Shown piece after piece: positions 42,800-55,031 of a stretch of 64,000 bases of DNA (its first letter is position 1; every line of letters starts with the position of its first letter). A program made the position numbers and the translations under genes. Source of the stretch: Diploptera punctata (taxonomy: Eukaryota; Arthropoda; Insecta; Blattodea; Blaberidae); contig JASPKZ010007543.1 in NCBI GenBank assembly GCA_030220185.1, forward strand, positions 518,501-582,500. Reading direction: 5' to 3'. The notes under the pieces were generated by a model. It was not told the DNA's origin, did no database searches, and saw only the letters and a list, made by a program, of their open reading frames with translations.

Positions 42800-43980
42800 A
42801 GCTAATACCCGGCGTGCACCGTTCGGGAATCTGCTTATCCCGGTATTTTTGACATCAGTATAAGAAAAAAATGGTTATTGTGAGTTATCCGTAGAAGATG
42901 AACATATGCTGTCGTGAACATTTTTGTAAGTTTTTTGAGATGTTCAATTCTTACTTACTTACTTACTCACTGGCACTATCGGACCCGTAGGTTCATGGCC
43001 GCACGGACATAAGCTCTCCATACATCCGTATCCTGAGCTAACGCTTTCCAATCATTCCCTGTATAATCTACTTCCCTCAAATCATAGTTAATGTTATTCT
43101 CCCACCTCATTCTTGGTCTACCAACTGGGCGTTTTCCCTCTGGCTTTCCTACAAGAAGCTTCCATGCAAGTCTGTCATTTCCCATACGTGCAACATGTCC
43201 TGCCCAACGCAGCCTACGAGACTTAACTGTTCTTATTATATCTGGCTTCCTATAAGGACCATGTAGTTCACTGTTATGTAGTCTTCTCCATTCACCTGTC
43301 TGTTCATCTCTCTTTGGTCCAAAATTTTCCTCAGTACTTTATTCTCAAATTCTCGTAATCTGTTCAATTCTGTGCACATTAATTTGGTTGTATTTGTTAT
43401 GGTTTAGGCAAGCGTCAAAATAGGGGCTTTATTTCACGTTTTTTACTACAAAGGGTGATTTTTAGGGGTGAAGGGGTTGAGTATTACAACTCTCGTATAG
43501 CCTATGTTCATCCCTGGAATCTCCTGAACATTTTTCAAAAAGCCCCATCTGAATCGGATGAACAGTATGGCAGAGCACGCTTGTCCGAGAATCTACTTAT
43601 CCCGATCTTCTTGGCATCGATGAAAAAACAAAAATGGCTATTGTGAGTTATCCGTAAAAGATAAAAGTATGCTGTCGCGGACGTTTTTGATATATTCAAT
43701 TCTGTGTACATTAATTGGGCGTATTCGTTATGGTTTAGGCAGTGTAAGCCATTTAAGCGTCAAAATAGGCACTTTATTTCAGGTTTTTCTCTACAAAGGG
43801 TGATTTTTAGGGGTGAAGTGGTCGAATATCACAACTCTCTTATATCCTATGTTCATCCCGGGAACATTTTGAACATTTTGCAAATACCCCATCAAAATCG
43901 GATTAACGGTATGGCCGTGCATAGAATACGAACAAACAAACAAACCATAAGCAAACAAACAAACATTGATTTGTATATAA
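42800..43980 (+). repeat. Repeat F units, interrupted by LINE-A
   Basis: Two to three units (starts near 42812, 43585), each with CTTATCCCG, GTGAGTTATCCGTA, TATGGTTTAGGCA and GGTGATTTTTAGGGGTGAAG. Ends with CATAGAATACGAACAAACAA. Confidence 0.8.
42951..43360 (-). mobile_element. LINE-A, 10-bp TSD
   Basis: The minus frame 42976-43185 and upstream DEQTGEWRRLHN region with an intact stop and (TTAC)n end. The TSD TGTTCAATTC lies at 42941-42950 and 43361-43370. Confidence 0.93.
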
Positions 43981-44269
43981 GAAGATTTCAAGTGCACTTT
44001 TCTTCAATATATTTTATTGAAATTCCTTGATTTTTTTAAATTTGTTAAATGATACCTGTTCTCAACTCTGAAGCCAGTGTTATTAAAAATATTTTCACTC
44101 TGAAGGTCAATTAAAAAATCTTAAATTTTATTAACTTTTTCTAAAAATATTTTCTCTAACTAAATATTTAATTTTTATGTTATGTATGACGTATTTAAAT
44201 GACATGTCAAAAAGTGATCTGTGCACTTCAGTCAGACATGTGGCAGTATTTTTTGAATGGGAAATCCGA

Positions 44270-44700
44270 TTGGAATTTTCTCAAGGGCATTAATTTAGGT
44301 TTGAGGTTCTTTTACGAGCCAAAAAATCTTCCGACAGGGGACCCACGGATTAAAGTCCCTCCCGGAGGACTTGTCCATTCGATTTCTTCTTCTTCTTCTT
44401 CGGCTTTCCCCACTTATAGGTTTGCCATCTTCAGTTTCCATTTATGTCTATCATTCCAATCTCCTTCATCCAAATTCCTATCATCCATTACAGTTCTGAC
44501 ATAGGGGTTCCATTTCCATCTTGGTCTGCCATGTTTATTTCTTCCAGGGGGGTAACCATTGATATATATTTTTGGCTCTCTCATTTTTCATACTTTGTAC
44601 ATGGTCATACCATTTAAGAGTTGATTTTCAGTCCTCTTAACAACAGGAATTTTTCCCATCGATTTTACCATCTTAAAATGTCCATCAACACTGGACGTTC
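44270..44700 (-). mobile_element. SINE-A remnant split by LINE-G tail
   Basis: 44270-44385 matches the SINE-A body (CCCACGGATTAAAGTCCCTC). A further bit (44650-44700, TTTTCCCATCGATTTTACC) resembles the next SINE segment. The tRNA head is missing. Confidence 0.6.
44388..44632 (-). mobile_element. LINE-G tail fragment
   Basis: The minus strand has LKWYDHVQSMKNERAKN and a shifted W-K-WNPYVRTVM equivalent, ending at a TTCTTCTTCTTCTTC run. Degraded. Confidence 0.65.
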
Positions 44701-44719
44701 AATTTTTTCCCAAAGAAGC

Positions 44720-45045
44720 ATTTTGATATCATTTAAACTACAGAGAAGTAATACAACTCCTGATTTGGTGAATTGGTTAATCCTGACAATCTGCCGTTCG
44801 CGCCGCGTCCAATGTCACTCCACTCCGCTATCCTCCAGAAGGAACATCATCTACATCGGACAGTGGACTGCCATTGCTGGATTCTGTTTTCAATTTCTAT
44901 GCCTTGCTGTTAAAAGCGGCAGATTATTCTTTGGATACGGTTTTCGTACATCAAAACGCTTCTGAGGGATACATTTCAAGGTAGATTTCGACATGCAATG
45001 GTAGACAGTTGCCTTAAAAGATATCCCCTATTTTAAGCTTGAGGT
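44720..45045. repeat. Repeat M, copy 2
   Basis: Collinear with 7055-7340. The frame 44621-44965 crosses it and is not conserved in copy 1. Confidence 0.65.
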
Positions 45046-45489
45046 AAATTTACGTGTTGTAAATGTAGGATATTTTCATTTTCTTGATTGTTTTGACTTA
45101 ATTTTATTGTTACTTAACTTTCTTCGAGACAACATTTTTTTTAAAGGCTATTCTGTGAAGCATTGTTTATCATTTGTTCAAATAACCATCTTTGAATATC
45201 GCAGACGATATAAATACTCAAATCTATAGCGTAGAGTCCATAAAAAGCTTAAGGATTTCTAAAGCATAGGCGATTCGGATCCGGATCATGAGTCATATGT
45301 ATAACTCACAAGTTATCTCTCCAGATGTGTTTTCTGGAAGAGTCGTATTCTAGACTATTCTAATGATGACAGTGATGTACAGATCGGTCGCTTCTGGAAA
45401 ATTCTAGAGATCATCATCGAAGACTGCAATGAAATTGGTGTGTGAACGTAGAAGCTCACACACAAAAAAAAAATATTAGGAGATATGAT
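45046..45489. other. No gene recognised
   Basis: No assigned feature. Confidence 0.35.
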
Positions 45490-45955
45490 TCATGCCAACT
45501 TTTCAAAACGTAAATCGTTAAACTAAAAAATATATACAACGTTTGTTTTTATAATTATCTGGATGCGAAACAAAGACTCTTACTTTAAAGAATAGCAAAA
45601 ATTAGGAATACCAATAAAAGTTCATAGGAAAATGTTTGTACAAAACGAGAAGAGCAGACAGATGAATAGAGAAAACTACATAACAGTTAGCTAGCTGTAA
45701 TCTGTATGGGAAATCTAATATAATAAGAATAGTTAATTTTGTTAGACTTCGATGAGCAGGGCATGTGGCAGGAATGGGCAATGAATGAGGGCAAAGTAAA
45801 CATGTTGTAGAAAAAACAAAAGGAAAATGCCCAGTTGGTAGGCCAGGAGTGAGATGGGAATATAACATTTACCATGATTTGAGGCAGCTGGATTATACAA
45901 GAATGATTGTAAAACATGAACTTAGGATAGGAATGTATAGAGAGCTTATGTTAGT
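45490..45955 (+). mobile_element. Degraded LINE-A copy
   Basis: Collinear with LINE-A through GCETKTLTL, RRADR-IEKTT, RLR-AGHVAGMGNE, KCPVGRPGVRWEYN and YDLRQLDYT equivalents, with many frameshifts and stops. Older than most copies. Confidence 0.75.
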
Positions 45956-46004
45956 TACAAGTTTTTGACTTTCATAAAACATGGAGGTGGAGATAATCAG
46001 TTCT

Positions 46005-46125
46005 GAAAAATGCTTGTCAGTTGTTTTAGAGGTAAGGAATAACCGAGACAAATTCCTTACCCAGGAAACGAACACGGACCCTTGCGTGTGAGGCAAGGAC
46101 TTTACCCCTAAGCCACACGATTAAC
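46005..46125 (-). repeat. tRNA-like SINE head
   Basis: The minus strand has GTGGCTTAGGGGTAAAG (A-box-like) and GTCCGTGTTCGTTTCCTGG (B-box-like) in tRNA spacing. Only one copy recognised. Confidence 0.5.
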
Positions 46126-46449
46126 CGTTTTTAATTTCATTTTTCACTTTGCTCTCCGTGCAGTAAACTACAAGCAGACAGTGTAAGACAGTTTGACAAC
46201 ACTGTAATGAAGTATGGGAGTAGATATGGCATCATGTTGACAATTTGCTGCTCGTAAACTTAATGTTTTCACCTCGGGCCACATAAGGTAAACAGCTCCC
46301 TCTAGGGCCATCATGCAGTGTACTGACATTATATTCTAGCAAAAATATATATTAAACGCCATTCTAGAAACAAGCTCCTACACTATAGGCAACAGTCACT
46401 ACTTCCAACCTAAACGTAACAAAGTACATTCTTAGATAATCAATTGAGT
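46126..46449. other. No gene recognised
   Basis: No coding or family assignment. Confidence 0.35.
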
Positions 46450-46762
46450 TGGTGTTTACTTGATGAAAATCCATATTTATTAATTAAATAAAAATAAAAC
46501 GTAGTTTTATTTGATTTTCATATTTATTATATAATTCAGTGACAGCTGTTTCGGTACACTGTACCTTCTTCAGACATGTTAACAAATTATGAATTGTGTT
46601 CCAACTGATCTAAGCAACAATACAACAATATTTATTTAAATTTTTATATTTAACAAAGGGAATTCATTCAAATCAAGTTGAGAATTTAACAGCTTTTTAC
46701 TACTTTTAAATTTATTGATTTCTACAGCCTCCAAAAGATTTAACTTCTTACCCTTATCTAGA
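46450..46762 (-). mobile_element. PLE 3' end fragment
   Basis: Same family as 16335-17290. The outer GGTGTTTACTTGATGAAAAT and AATTAAATAAAAATAAAACG, a hammerhead-like motif, then the coding end (LLEAVEINK, LLNSQ equivalents) with breaks. Confidence 0.8.
46539..46577 (-). ncRNA. Hammerhead-ribozyme-like motif (PLE)
   Basis: The same core as 16417-16455: CTGAAGA, GGTAC-AGT-GTACC, GAAACAGCTGTC on the minus strand. Confidence 0.75.
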
Positions 46763-47126
46763 TCTTAGCTTAATTCTTAGCTAAATTTTGGTATTCCTTA
46801 GATTGGACAGAGTGTATCTTTCTAAAATTGCCATCTCTGCCATTAGAGGATCAATTTCAATTTTAAAATAAGTCTTATACGAGAATTTCCCGAGGTACGC
46901 TGGAGGGAAAATTGTCTATAGGATCGTAACAGGCCTTGGCCTAATACTTGGAAGGAAGTAGAAGAAGAAACCGTATTTACAATATGTCTACTTTATAATA
47001 TGTATACTTCAATTAGGCCAACAATTTTAATTTTTAAAAATATATTTACAAAATGTATTTCATCAATTCCAAAAATGAATTGTCTGTATCACTTTGTCCT
47101 TGAGGCATCCTCTAATTAGGAGAGTT
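46760..47126 (+). repeat. Repeat P, copy 2, interrupted
   Basis: Flanks of the repeat H/LINE-B tail at 46878-46972. Collinear with 10974-11615. Confidence 0.7.
46878..46972 (+). mobile_element. Repeat H end plus LINE-B tail, short copy
   Basis: AAGTCTTATACGAGAATTTC, then CGCTGGAGGGAAAATTGTC, GGCCTTGGCCTAATACTTGG and GAAGTAGAAGAAG. The same body-tail junction as 26593-26865. Confidence 0.8.
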
Positions 47127-47140
47127 GTATATAATAATTA

Positions 47141-47590
47141 TATTATATGGATGCGAAACATCGACTCTTACTTTAAGGGAGGAAAGGAGATTACAAGTAT
47201 TTGAGAATAAAGTACTTAGGAAAATTTTTGGACCAAAGAGAGATGAACAAACAGGTGAATGGAGAAGACTACATAACAATGAACTACATGGTCTTTATAG
47301 GAAGCCAGATATAATAAGAACAGTTAAGTCTCGTAGACTGCGATGGGCAGGACATGTTGCACGTATGGGAAATGACAGACTTACATGGAAGCTTCTTGTA
47401 GGAAAGCCAGAGGGAAAACGCCCAGTTGGTAGACCAAGAATGAGGTGGGAGAATAACATTAACTATGATTTGAGGGAAGTAGATTATACAGGGAATGATT
47501 GGAAAGCATTAGCTCAGGATATGGATGTATGGAGAGCTTATGTCCGCGCGGCCATGAACCTACTGGTTCGATAGTGCCAGTGAGTAAGTA
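47141..47590 (+). mobile_element. LINE-A, well-preserved tail, 14-bp TSD
   Basis: The open frame 47125-47574 encodes ILYGCETSTLTLREERRLQV, KIFGPKRDEQTGEWRRLHNN, RRLRWAGHVARMGNDR, KPEGKRPVGRPRMRWEN, AQDMDVWRAYVRAAMNLLVR. The stop lies about 12 bp before the GTAA tail. The TSD GTATATAATAATTA lies at 47127-47140 and 47591-47604. Confidence 0.93.
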
Positions 47591-47614
47591 AGTATATAAT
47601 AATTAATTATAGAC

Positions 47615-47833
47615 AGACGAATGTATTGGAACGTTCATATACAAAGAATGGAAGACAAACGATTTGTAAAAACAGATAAAGAAGATATTCAAGTGGATGG
47701 GAGAAGAACAAGAGGAAGACCAGACAAGAGATGTATAGACAGTGAATGCACATCCATTACGTCTTCTTCTGGGGAGTGATTTGGGAAATAAACAGGATGA
47801 AAATCCTAGAAATTACGAATAAGAAGATTAAAA
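47615..47833 (+). mobile_element. LINE-E tail
   Basis: Collinear with the other LINE-E copies (ATGGAAGACAAACGA, AGAACAAGAGGAAGACCAG, GGGGAGTGATTTGGGAAATA). Ends AATAAGAAGA where LINE-G begins. Confidence 0.8.
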
Positions 47834-48236
47834 GTGTATAAAACACTGACTCTTCCAACTCTTTTGTATGGTAGCGCAGTATGGACGTTGAAACAGAAGG
47901 ATATACAGAGACTTAGATCTGCTGAAATGAGATATCTTCGGAGGACTGCAGGATACACACTACTAGATCACAAAAAAATGAAGACATCTTAGAAGAATTA
48001 CACAAGGAACCTTCAGAAAACAAAATTTCTGATTACAAGTCAAGATGGATGCAACATGTTCATCGAATGGAAGATCACAGGATACCCAAACAAATGTTAA
48101 GCTATCAACCTGCAGGAAGAAGAAGACCAGGACGTCCACTCAAAAGACTTTGGGATGGTGTCTCTTGAGGCCTAAACAGGTCAAAAAATTGCCAAAATTC
48201 GTGAATGTACTATGATGATGATGATGATGATGATGA
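47834..48236 (+). mobile_element. LINE-G tail, relative of 36763-37499
   Basis: LKVYKTLTLPTLLYGSAVWT, LKQKDIQRLRSAEMRYLRRT, AGYTLLDHKK, then a frameshift, a VHRMEDHR-like segment and a (GAT)n end at 48212-48236. Confidence 0.85.
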
Positions 48237-48336
48237 AGAGAAAGAAGAATGAGCCTTTTTTGCTGTAAGTATGAGGTAAACATAAGGTAGTGCGAAAGAT
48301 AGAGAGAAAGCTAAAGATGTTTATTTCTTATGTAAT

Positions 48337-48901
48337 ACTTACTTACTTACTCACTGGCACTATCGAATCCGTAGGTTCATGGCCGCGCGGACATAAGTTC
48401 TCCATATATCCCTATCCTGAGCTAATGCTTTCCAATCATTCCCTGTATAATCTACTTCCCTCAAATCATAGTTAATGTTGTTCTCCCACCTCATTCTTGG
48501 TCTACCAACTGGCGTTTTCCTTCTGGCTTTCCTACAAGAAGCTTCCATGCAAGTCTTTCATTTCCCATACGTGCAACATGTCCTGCCCATCGCAGTCTAC
48601 GAGACTTAACTGTTCTTATTATATCTGGCTTCCTATAAAGACCATGTAGTTTATTGTTATGTAGTCTTCTCCATTCACCTGTCTGTTCATCTCTCTTTGG
48701 TCCAAACATTTTCCTAAGTACTTTATTCTCAAATACTTGTAATCTCCTTTCCTCCCTTAAAGTAAGAGTCCATGTTTCGCACCCATATAATATAACTGGT
48801 AGAATAATAGTTTTATACATTTTCAGTTTAACGTTTTTTGAAAGGAGTTGGGACGTCAAAAGTCTCTGCAATGCATAATAGCATGCATTTCCAGAATTTC
48901 G
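48337..48901 (-). mobile_element. LINE-A, longest well-preserved copy here
   Basis: The minus frame 48491-48925 encodes NSGNACYYALQRLLTSQLLS, KNVKLKMYKTIILPVILYGC, ETWTLTLREERRLQVFENKV and on to VGKPEGKR, then a frameshift. The remainder continues in 48360-48548. The TSD TATGTAAT lies at 48329-48336 and 48902-48909. Confidence 0.9.
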
Positions 48902-48935
48902 TATGTAATTGCCCTGTATTTTCACTTTATGCTAA

Positions 48936-49565
48936 TTCCCTTGTTTTCTTTTCTTATTTTTTTACACTACTAAAAAAGTTAAAAGTAGGGAATTATTTTT
49001 AGTTAGCTTTTGTATGTAACATGAGAGAATTTAATGCGATGGTTGGGAAATTTGTGTTTGTGAGCAAGGAATAACACGGCATTGCAGTTCCATCTCCCCG
49101 CAGGGCTTGCAATATTACGCCAAATCAAAAAGTTAGTGATGGCGGACATGAATTTACATTGGTCATGAGAATTTCAGTGCAGCCAACGAACCGAGACCGT
49201 ATCGCTAACTCTCTAATCCCAACTGTCAAATCGCACGGTATGTCAAATACACAGTGCATTATGCTATCTCTGGATTTACAAAAGTTGCCAAACATATTAT
49301 ATAACAACACACAGCTTTATTTTTAAACATCTGTTTATCCCTGTACTTCCCCTCGCGGGGTAAGGGTGCCGCCTTCTGGCAGTTACTTTACAACAATAAT
49401 GCCTCGCGCTACAGGGGGTCGTTCTCACATCGTTTTCTCGAAATAAATACAGCAAATGTAACATTTCACAAAAACCTTATTTGATTAACATATACTTCAA
49501 AGTTTTAACTAGTTAGGTTGTAATTTTGAGCCTTTTACATGGAAGTAGTCCCCACCCGGAGAATC
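48936..49565. other. No gene recognised
   Basis: Unassigned. A small CCCCTCGCGGGG palindrome lies at 49348-49359. Confidence 0.35.
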
Positions 49566-49569
49566 AATG

Positions 49570-49575
49570 GGGGAC

Positions 49576-49663
<88 letters not shown>

Positions 49664-49865
49664 TTTTATTTATTATGGCACAGTTAAGGTCATAAGGTCT
49701 TCTCTTCCAATCAACCAGCACAAATACAAATAAATATTTGACAAATATAGATATACACTATACTAATTATAAACAGCTAAAGATACATTAAATGTAGCAA
49801 TGTAAATTTCATGTACAAACAACATTTTATAGGATAATAACAGTAATAATACTTATGATAATAAT
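49570..49865 (-). mobile_element. LINE-C 3' UTR only
   Basis: (AAT)n at 49579-49662, then the UTR matching the reverse of 32990-33240, including the hairpin arm GTTAAGGTCATAAGGTCTTC. No coding. Confidence 0.8.
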
Positions 49866-49883
49866 AATAATAATTATTATTAT

Positions 49884-49930
49884 TAATTAAATAAAAATAA
49901 AACGTAGTTTTATTTGATTTTCATATTTAT

Positions 49931-49980
<50 letters not shown>

Positions 49981-50095
49981 TATATATTATATAAGTGAAT
50001 ATATAATAAATATGAAAATGAAATAAAACTACGTTTTATTTTTATTTAATTAATAAATATGGATTTTCATCAAGTAAACACCAACTCAATTGAGT
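49884..50095. mobile_element. Inverted PLE end sequences around (AT)n
   Basis: AATTAAATAAAAATAAAACG and its reverse complement flank an AT-rich core at about 49935-50000. The outer TTTTCATCAAGTAAACACCA matches the PLE edges at 17265 and 46455. Confidence 0.75.
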
Positions 50096-50235
50096 AAATA
50101 ATAATATTTTATCTCCGGAAAATTTTATCTGAGTAGAACCCATGTCCGCGTTTCTTGACGGTTGTATTTTTACGGTGAAATATCGTCACTCATTCGACCA
50201 AGATACTTTTTTCGTCTGACTTATCATCTTCGACA

Positions 50236-50505
50236 AGTCCGGCATGGGTATTGTCTCTAGACTCAGATGGGTAGGACATGTGGCACAAATTGGGAATGAA
50301 AGACGTGCATGGAAGCTTGTTGTAGGAAAACCAGCGGGGAAAACGCCCAGTTGGTAGACCAAGAATGAGGTGGGAAAATAACATTAACCATGATTTGAGG
50401 GAAGTAGATTATACAGGGAATGATTAAAAAATAGATCAGGATAGGGATGTATGGAGAGCTTATATCCGCGCGGCCATGAACCTACGGGTTCGATAGTACT
50501 AGTAG
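50236..50505 (+). mobile_element. LINE-A, truncated, frameshifted
   Basis: LRWVGHVAQIGNERRAWKLV, then a frameshift, PVGRPRMRWENN, LREVDYTGND and the AAMNL end. TSD unclear. Confidence 0.85.
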
Positions 50506-51030
50506 GTTAGTTGGTTATACATGCAAAAATAATGGATAATTCAATAATTCAAAAAATGATGATGCAATATAAGCCCAAAGACATCGTCGATCTGGAAGAC
50601 TCTTAAAAGACTGCTGGATAGGGCCGAAACACGTCTACAAATGCTAAATTCATGAGGGATGATGACGATGAAATAGATTTAAAACCATTGAATAATAAAC
50701 GTAGTTCCATTTGGTGAAATGATAGAATCATAAACTAAAAGTAGAAAGTTTAAAACGATATTTGCATGTGGTACAAATAGTGCTCTGATTATCCAGTTTT
50801 ATTAATGGCGATGTCATGGTTTTGAAATGTCGCGTTATCTATTTCCTAACAATAGTGCTCATTTCACTTCCTGCCATCTACTGGAATATTCTGTATACAT
50901 TATCTATCACATAAACTCTCATTTGTTACGATTTTATGAATAATCGAGTTTGCGCGTGGAATTATTTGAAGCTATAATGAACAAGGCCACCTGGTAAATC
51001 TGAAGCAATAAACTATTGAAAGTAATGTCA
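50506..51030. other. No gene recognised
   Basis: A possible LINE-G remnant at 50555-50665 (CCAAAGACATCGTCGATC, GATGATGACGATG). Otherwise unassigned. Confidence 0.35.
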
Positions 51031-51034
51031 GTAG

Positions 51035-51690
51035 TGATTTAGAATTTATCTAGAGGATTTGGAAATCAAGAGTGGCATTTGTTAGGACTATTTAACGAAT
51101 AAAATTAAGCTGTTTACTCACAAATTATTGTGCAAGTATAGTTATTTTAAAATATTTATATATTTAATGTAAACGGCGATGTTTGAAAAAAAATAATAAA
51201 TGTGAGGTTATGTTCTTTCACTGCTGCTTGATCATATTATTTATTGCCAAATAAGATCGCGATATTGTAAGAGTGCACCCAAGTGGAGAAATAATTAAAC
51301 ACATCAAACTATATATCATAATGAACATTACGGGTTATTCATTTATTTTTTTTAGTAAACAACTCAGTAAAATCAAGGAATCTTTTCATTATTTGCTATA
51401 TTCAATGCATTTGTTGGAGAAAAATAATGCTTTGACCTGTTCAAAACATTAAAAAAGGAGGAGCTTTCTTTATCACAAAAGCAGGAGCTGATAAAGAGAA
51501 ATCGATAAAGAGCGAGGTGAAACACGACTGTCATTGGTTGTAAAACAACATTCATTGAAACGCGATTGGTCATTGACTAGCATTTGTGACATGAGTTAAA
51601 TAGTCTAGAGGATTTGGAAATCAACTGTGGCATTTATTAGGGTCATTTAACGAATAAAATTAAGCTGTTTACTCACAAATAATTATTTAA
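51035..51690 (+). repeat. Repeat K, one full and one partial unit
   Basis: 51035-51600 matches 17500-18045. A second unit start (TAGAGGATTTGGAAATCAAC at 51610) leads into repeat J. Confidence 0.75.
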
Positions 51691-52070
51691 TAGTATATTA
51701 CGATGTAAGGTTGGGAAGTGGTTCTTACAGAATGGAGGAAAATGTTTAAAAAGCGAGCGATAGAGATGTTTTTAATTTTCGAGATCATGTAAAACACTTC
51801 ACAAACTGCGTTGTACATTTTTTTTGCACGATGGTGTTTTCAAAATAATAAATAATAGTAAAATACTAACATCTTTGATTGAAATATTTGCGTTCATTAT
51901 AAACAATTGACTAACGTTAATAGTGTGGGCAAAGTTTATTAGTTGAGATTACAGGAGGCCGCGACACCAGTCAGTAATAAAATGGCGACAAGTGCGTATT
52001 TATTGTTTTATATTGTTTCAAATAAAGTTCAATTAATTTAAAATGCAGTGATTTGTTTCGTATAATGTAT
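51690..52070 (+). repeat. Repeat J, copy 2
   Basis: Longest J copy, spanning both parts seen separately at 13085-13480 and 15024-15095. Confidence 0.75.
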
Positions 52071-52347
52071 ATTAACTTTACCTTTTGAATATTTTTTGTA
52101 TATGCATTGTATGTAGTATACATAAAGATTAGTGATTTTACTTGTAAGCTAAACGAAGAACTAGTTGAATATACTGTAGATAAAAAAAGGACATGCCATT
52201 TAAACCGAGGGCCGGCGGCCAATAATTTCGGCCTATATAACAAAATATGCACCTTTGTACAAAGCCAGCGGTTGGCAAAATAATAATTTTTCCTATCAGT
52301 TATTTAAATGTGGAGGACCGCTCTGAAAACAAAATCGTGCATAACTA

Positions 52348-52495
52348 CAGTAAAACATGTCATATCCGAAACCTTTATAAGAAGGAAACGTGTAGAGACG
52401 GAAAAAATCTCCAGAACGGTGCGATTTTATATGTAGAATCGTCCTGTATAAGCCGGAAACCTTCATAACGCGGAAACGGAATGGTTTTACCTCAG
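52348..52495. mobile_element. pogo/Tigger-like MITE, 148 bp
   Basis: The left end CAGTAAAACATGTCAT and right end GGTTTTACCTCAG are roughly inverted and flanked by TA (52346-52347, 52496-52497). The interior repeats GGAAACCTT in both orientations. No transposase. Confidence 0.6.
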
Positions 52496-52786
52496 TAAGA
52501 CGGAAAATTATTCTTAAGCACGTTCTAATTACAGTATTAATGACCACACGTGAAAATTCTGCACATGACGCTTTCTGCATTATATCGTTTTACCTTCTTG
52601 TGGTGCCATTGTATTGCGGGGATACCCTTGCTTATGTGTGCCAGCGGGGATCCCTCGCTTTTCCTTGCCTGCTTACGTTACCTGCGAGGGAGTTGGGAGA
52701 CTCTTCAGTCTTCGTGTTGTTGTGTTCCTTCTCGCTTTTGTGTAATAGAGATGCTTTGTATTGCCGTGAAAACTGAGCTGGGTTAC

Positions 52787-53152
52787 TTACTTACTTACTC
52801 ACTGGCACTATCGAACCCGTAGGTTCATGGCCGCGCGGACATAAGCTCTCCATACATCCCTATCCTGAGCTAATGCTTTCCAATCATCCCCTGTATAAAC
52901 TACTTCCTTCAAATCATAGTTAATGTTATTCTCCCATATCATTCTTGGTCTACCAACTGGGCGTTTTCCCTCTGGCTTTCCTACAAGAAGCTTCCATACA
53001 AGTCTTTCATTCCCCATACGTGCAACATGTCCTGCCCATCGCAGTCTACGAGACTTAACTGTTCTTATTATATCTGGCTTCCTATAAAGACCATGTAGTT
53101 CATTGTTATGTAGTCTTCTCCATTCACCTGTTTGTTCATCTCTCTTTGGTCC
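52787..53152 (-). mobile_element. LINE-A, 16-bp TSD
   Basis: The minus frame 52808-53017 has HVARMGNERLVWKLLVG and an intact end. The TSD AACTGAGCTGGGTTAC lies at 52771-52786 and 53153-53168, the longest among the LINE-A copies. Confidence 0.94.
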
Positions 53153-53221
53153 AACTGAGCTGGGTTACATACACTATATGTTTTCTGTATTTCAGTCAAT
53201 ACGTCATGTGTTTAAAGCGTG

Positions 53222-53351
53222 CATGTAAAACCCTTACACTGCGTGGGAAAATTCAAGCTTGTAATTTGGGAACCCTTTATAAGAAGGAAAACTGCCAAGA
53301 CGGAAATATATTTAAGGAACCGTCATGTTCCTTCATAGACAGGTTTTACTG
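53222..53351. mobile_element. pogo/Tigger-like MITE, 130 bp
   Basis: The right end, read in reverse, is CAGTAAAACCTGTCTATG, matching the left end at 52348. The left end CATGTAAAACCC is mutated. Shares TTTATAAGAAGGAAA with the first copy. Confidence 0.5.
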
Positions 53352-53439
53352 CATTGTTAGGTCTACTAGGTATATTGTGTAATTTCGCACAATTTTCAGT
53401 AATTTCTTATCGATAAATTTATTCTGTTTTATTAAAACT

Positions 53440-53690
53440 TCATCATCATCAGAATCGTCCTTCATAGGTTAGGTTCTTGCCTGTTCCGATCTCGCATCCG
53501 TTCAGCCCAGAGTTTTCTTGGTCTTCCTATCGATCTTCGTCCTACATGATTATACATAATTGTCATTTTTCGTATCCTATCCTCTGTCGTTCTTTGCAGA
53601 TGTTCGATCTAATTGTTCCCGTGTTCTTCTGTTTGTTGAAGAAGTGGTTGTACTTTTAGTTCCTCTCTAATATTCTCATTTCGGCTCAAC
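53440..53690 (-). mobile_element. Degraded LINE-G tail
   Basis: CATCATCATCAGAAT end, then a GRPRKL-like segment (GTCTTCCTATCGATCTTCG on plus) and RKMTIMYNHVGRRS-like text. Many breaks. Confidence 0.6.
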
Positions 53691-54245
53691 TGCACTTCTA
53701 CTAGCGCTTAATTGTTCAGTTATATTGTTGTAAACTATAGCTCTTCTTCTGTATTTACCAACATTATTTAATATTTTAAACTTTTTCAAACAATTTGTAG
53801 GGCCTATAACATTATTAGACACTTTTGAAGTATTTATTTAAATATGCAAATCACAATATTATGACACTGTTAGACAATATTGTGATGCTAACTGCTATTT
53901 TCTCCACAGAGTATACTAGTTAGTCTATGGTTTTTCTATCGCTGTTTTGGGTTATCGCTGGGTGGATCAGCGTTAGGGAGTGATAGGTAAGTGTACACCC
54001 ACTTTTAATAAACGTTTGGTAATTTTAATGTTATTAATATATTTTTTAACATAGATTTGGGGATTTATTGCAAATATTGGTCATTTAAATTTCATGGCGA
54101 CGGATAGTAATCGAGGATGATAATCGATATGTGGTTCGATTGTGGGTTATCGCTGGCTCTATAAACTCTGGCGCATGCGCACTGTTCTTATATAGAACTC
54201 TGAAAATATTTCACGATAGTTTAAGTGCAGTTTTTCCCTCATTCT
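53691..54245. other. No gene recognised
   Basis: GGGTTATCGCTGG occurs twice (about 53949 and 54145). Otherwise unassigned. Confidence 0.35.
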
Positions 54246-54249
54246 AAAA

Positions 54250-54330
54250 TGTTATTCTCTTGTACAACCTTTAACAGCCCGTAGGAATCTCATTTCCGCC
54301 GCCTGAATTTTACTTGTTTTTCTTTTTCCT
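54250..54330 (-). mobile_element. LINE-G tail scrap
   Basis: The minus strand gives a KIQAAEMRFLRAVKGCTRE equivalent only. Confidence 0.6.
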
Positions 54331-55029
<699 letters not shown>

Positions 55030-55031
<2 letters not shown>

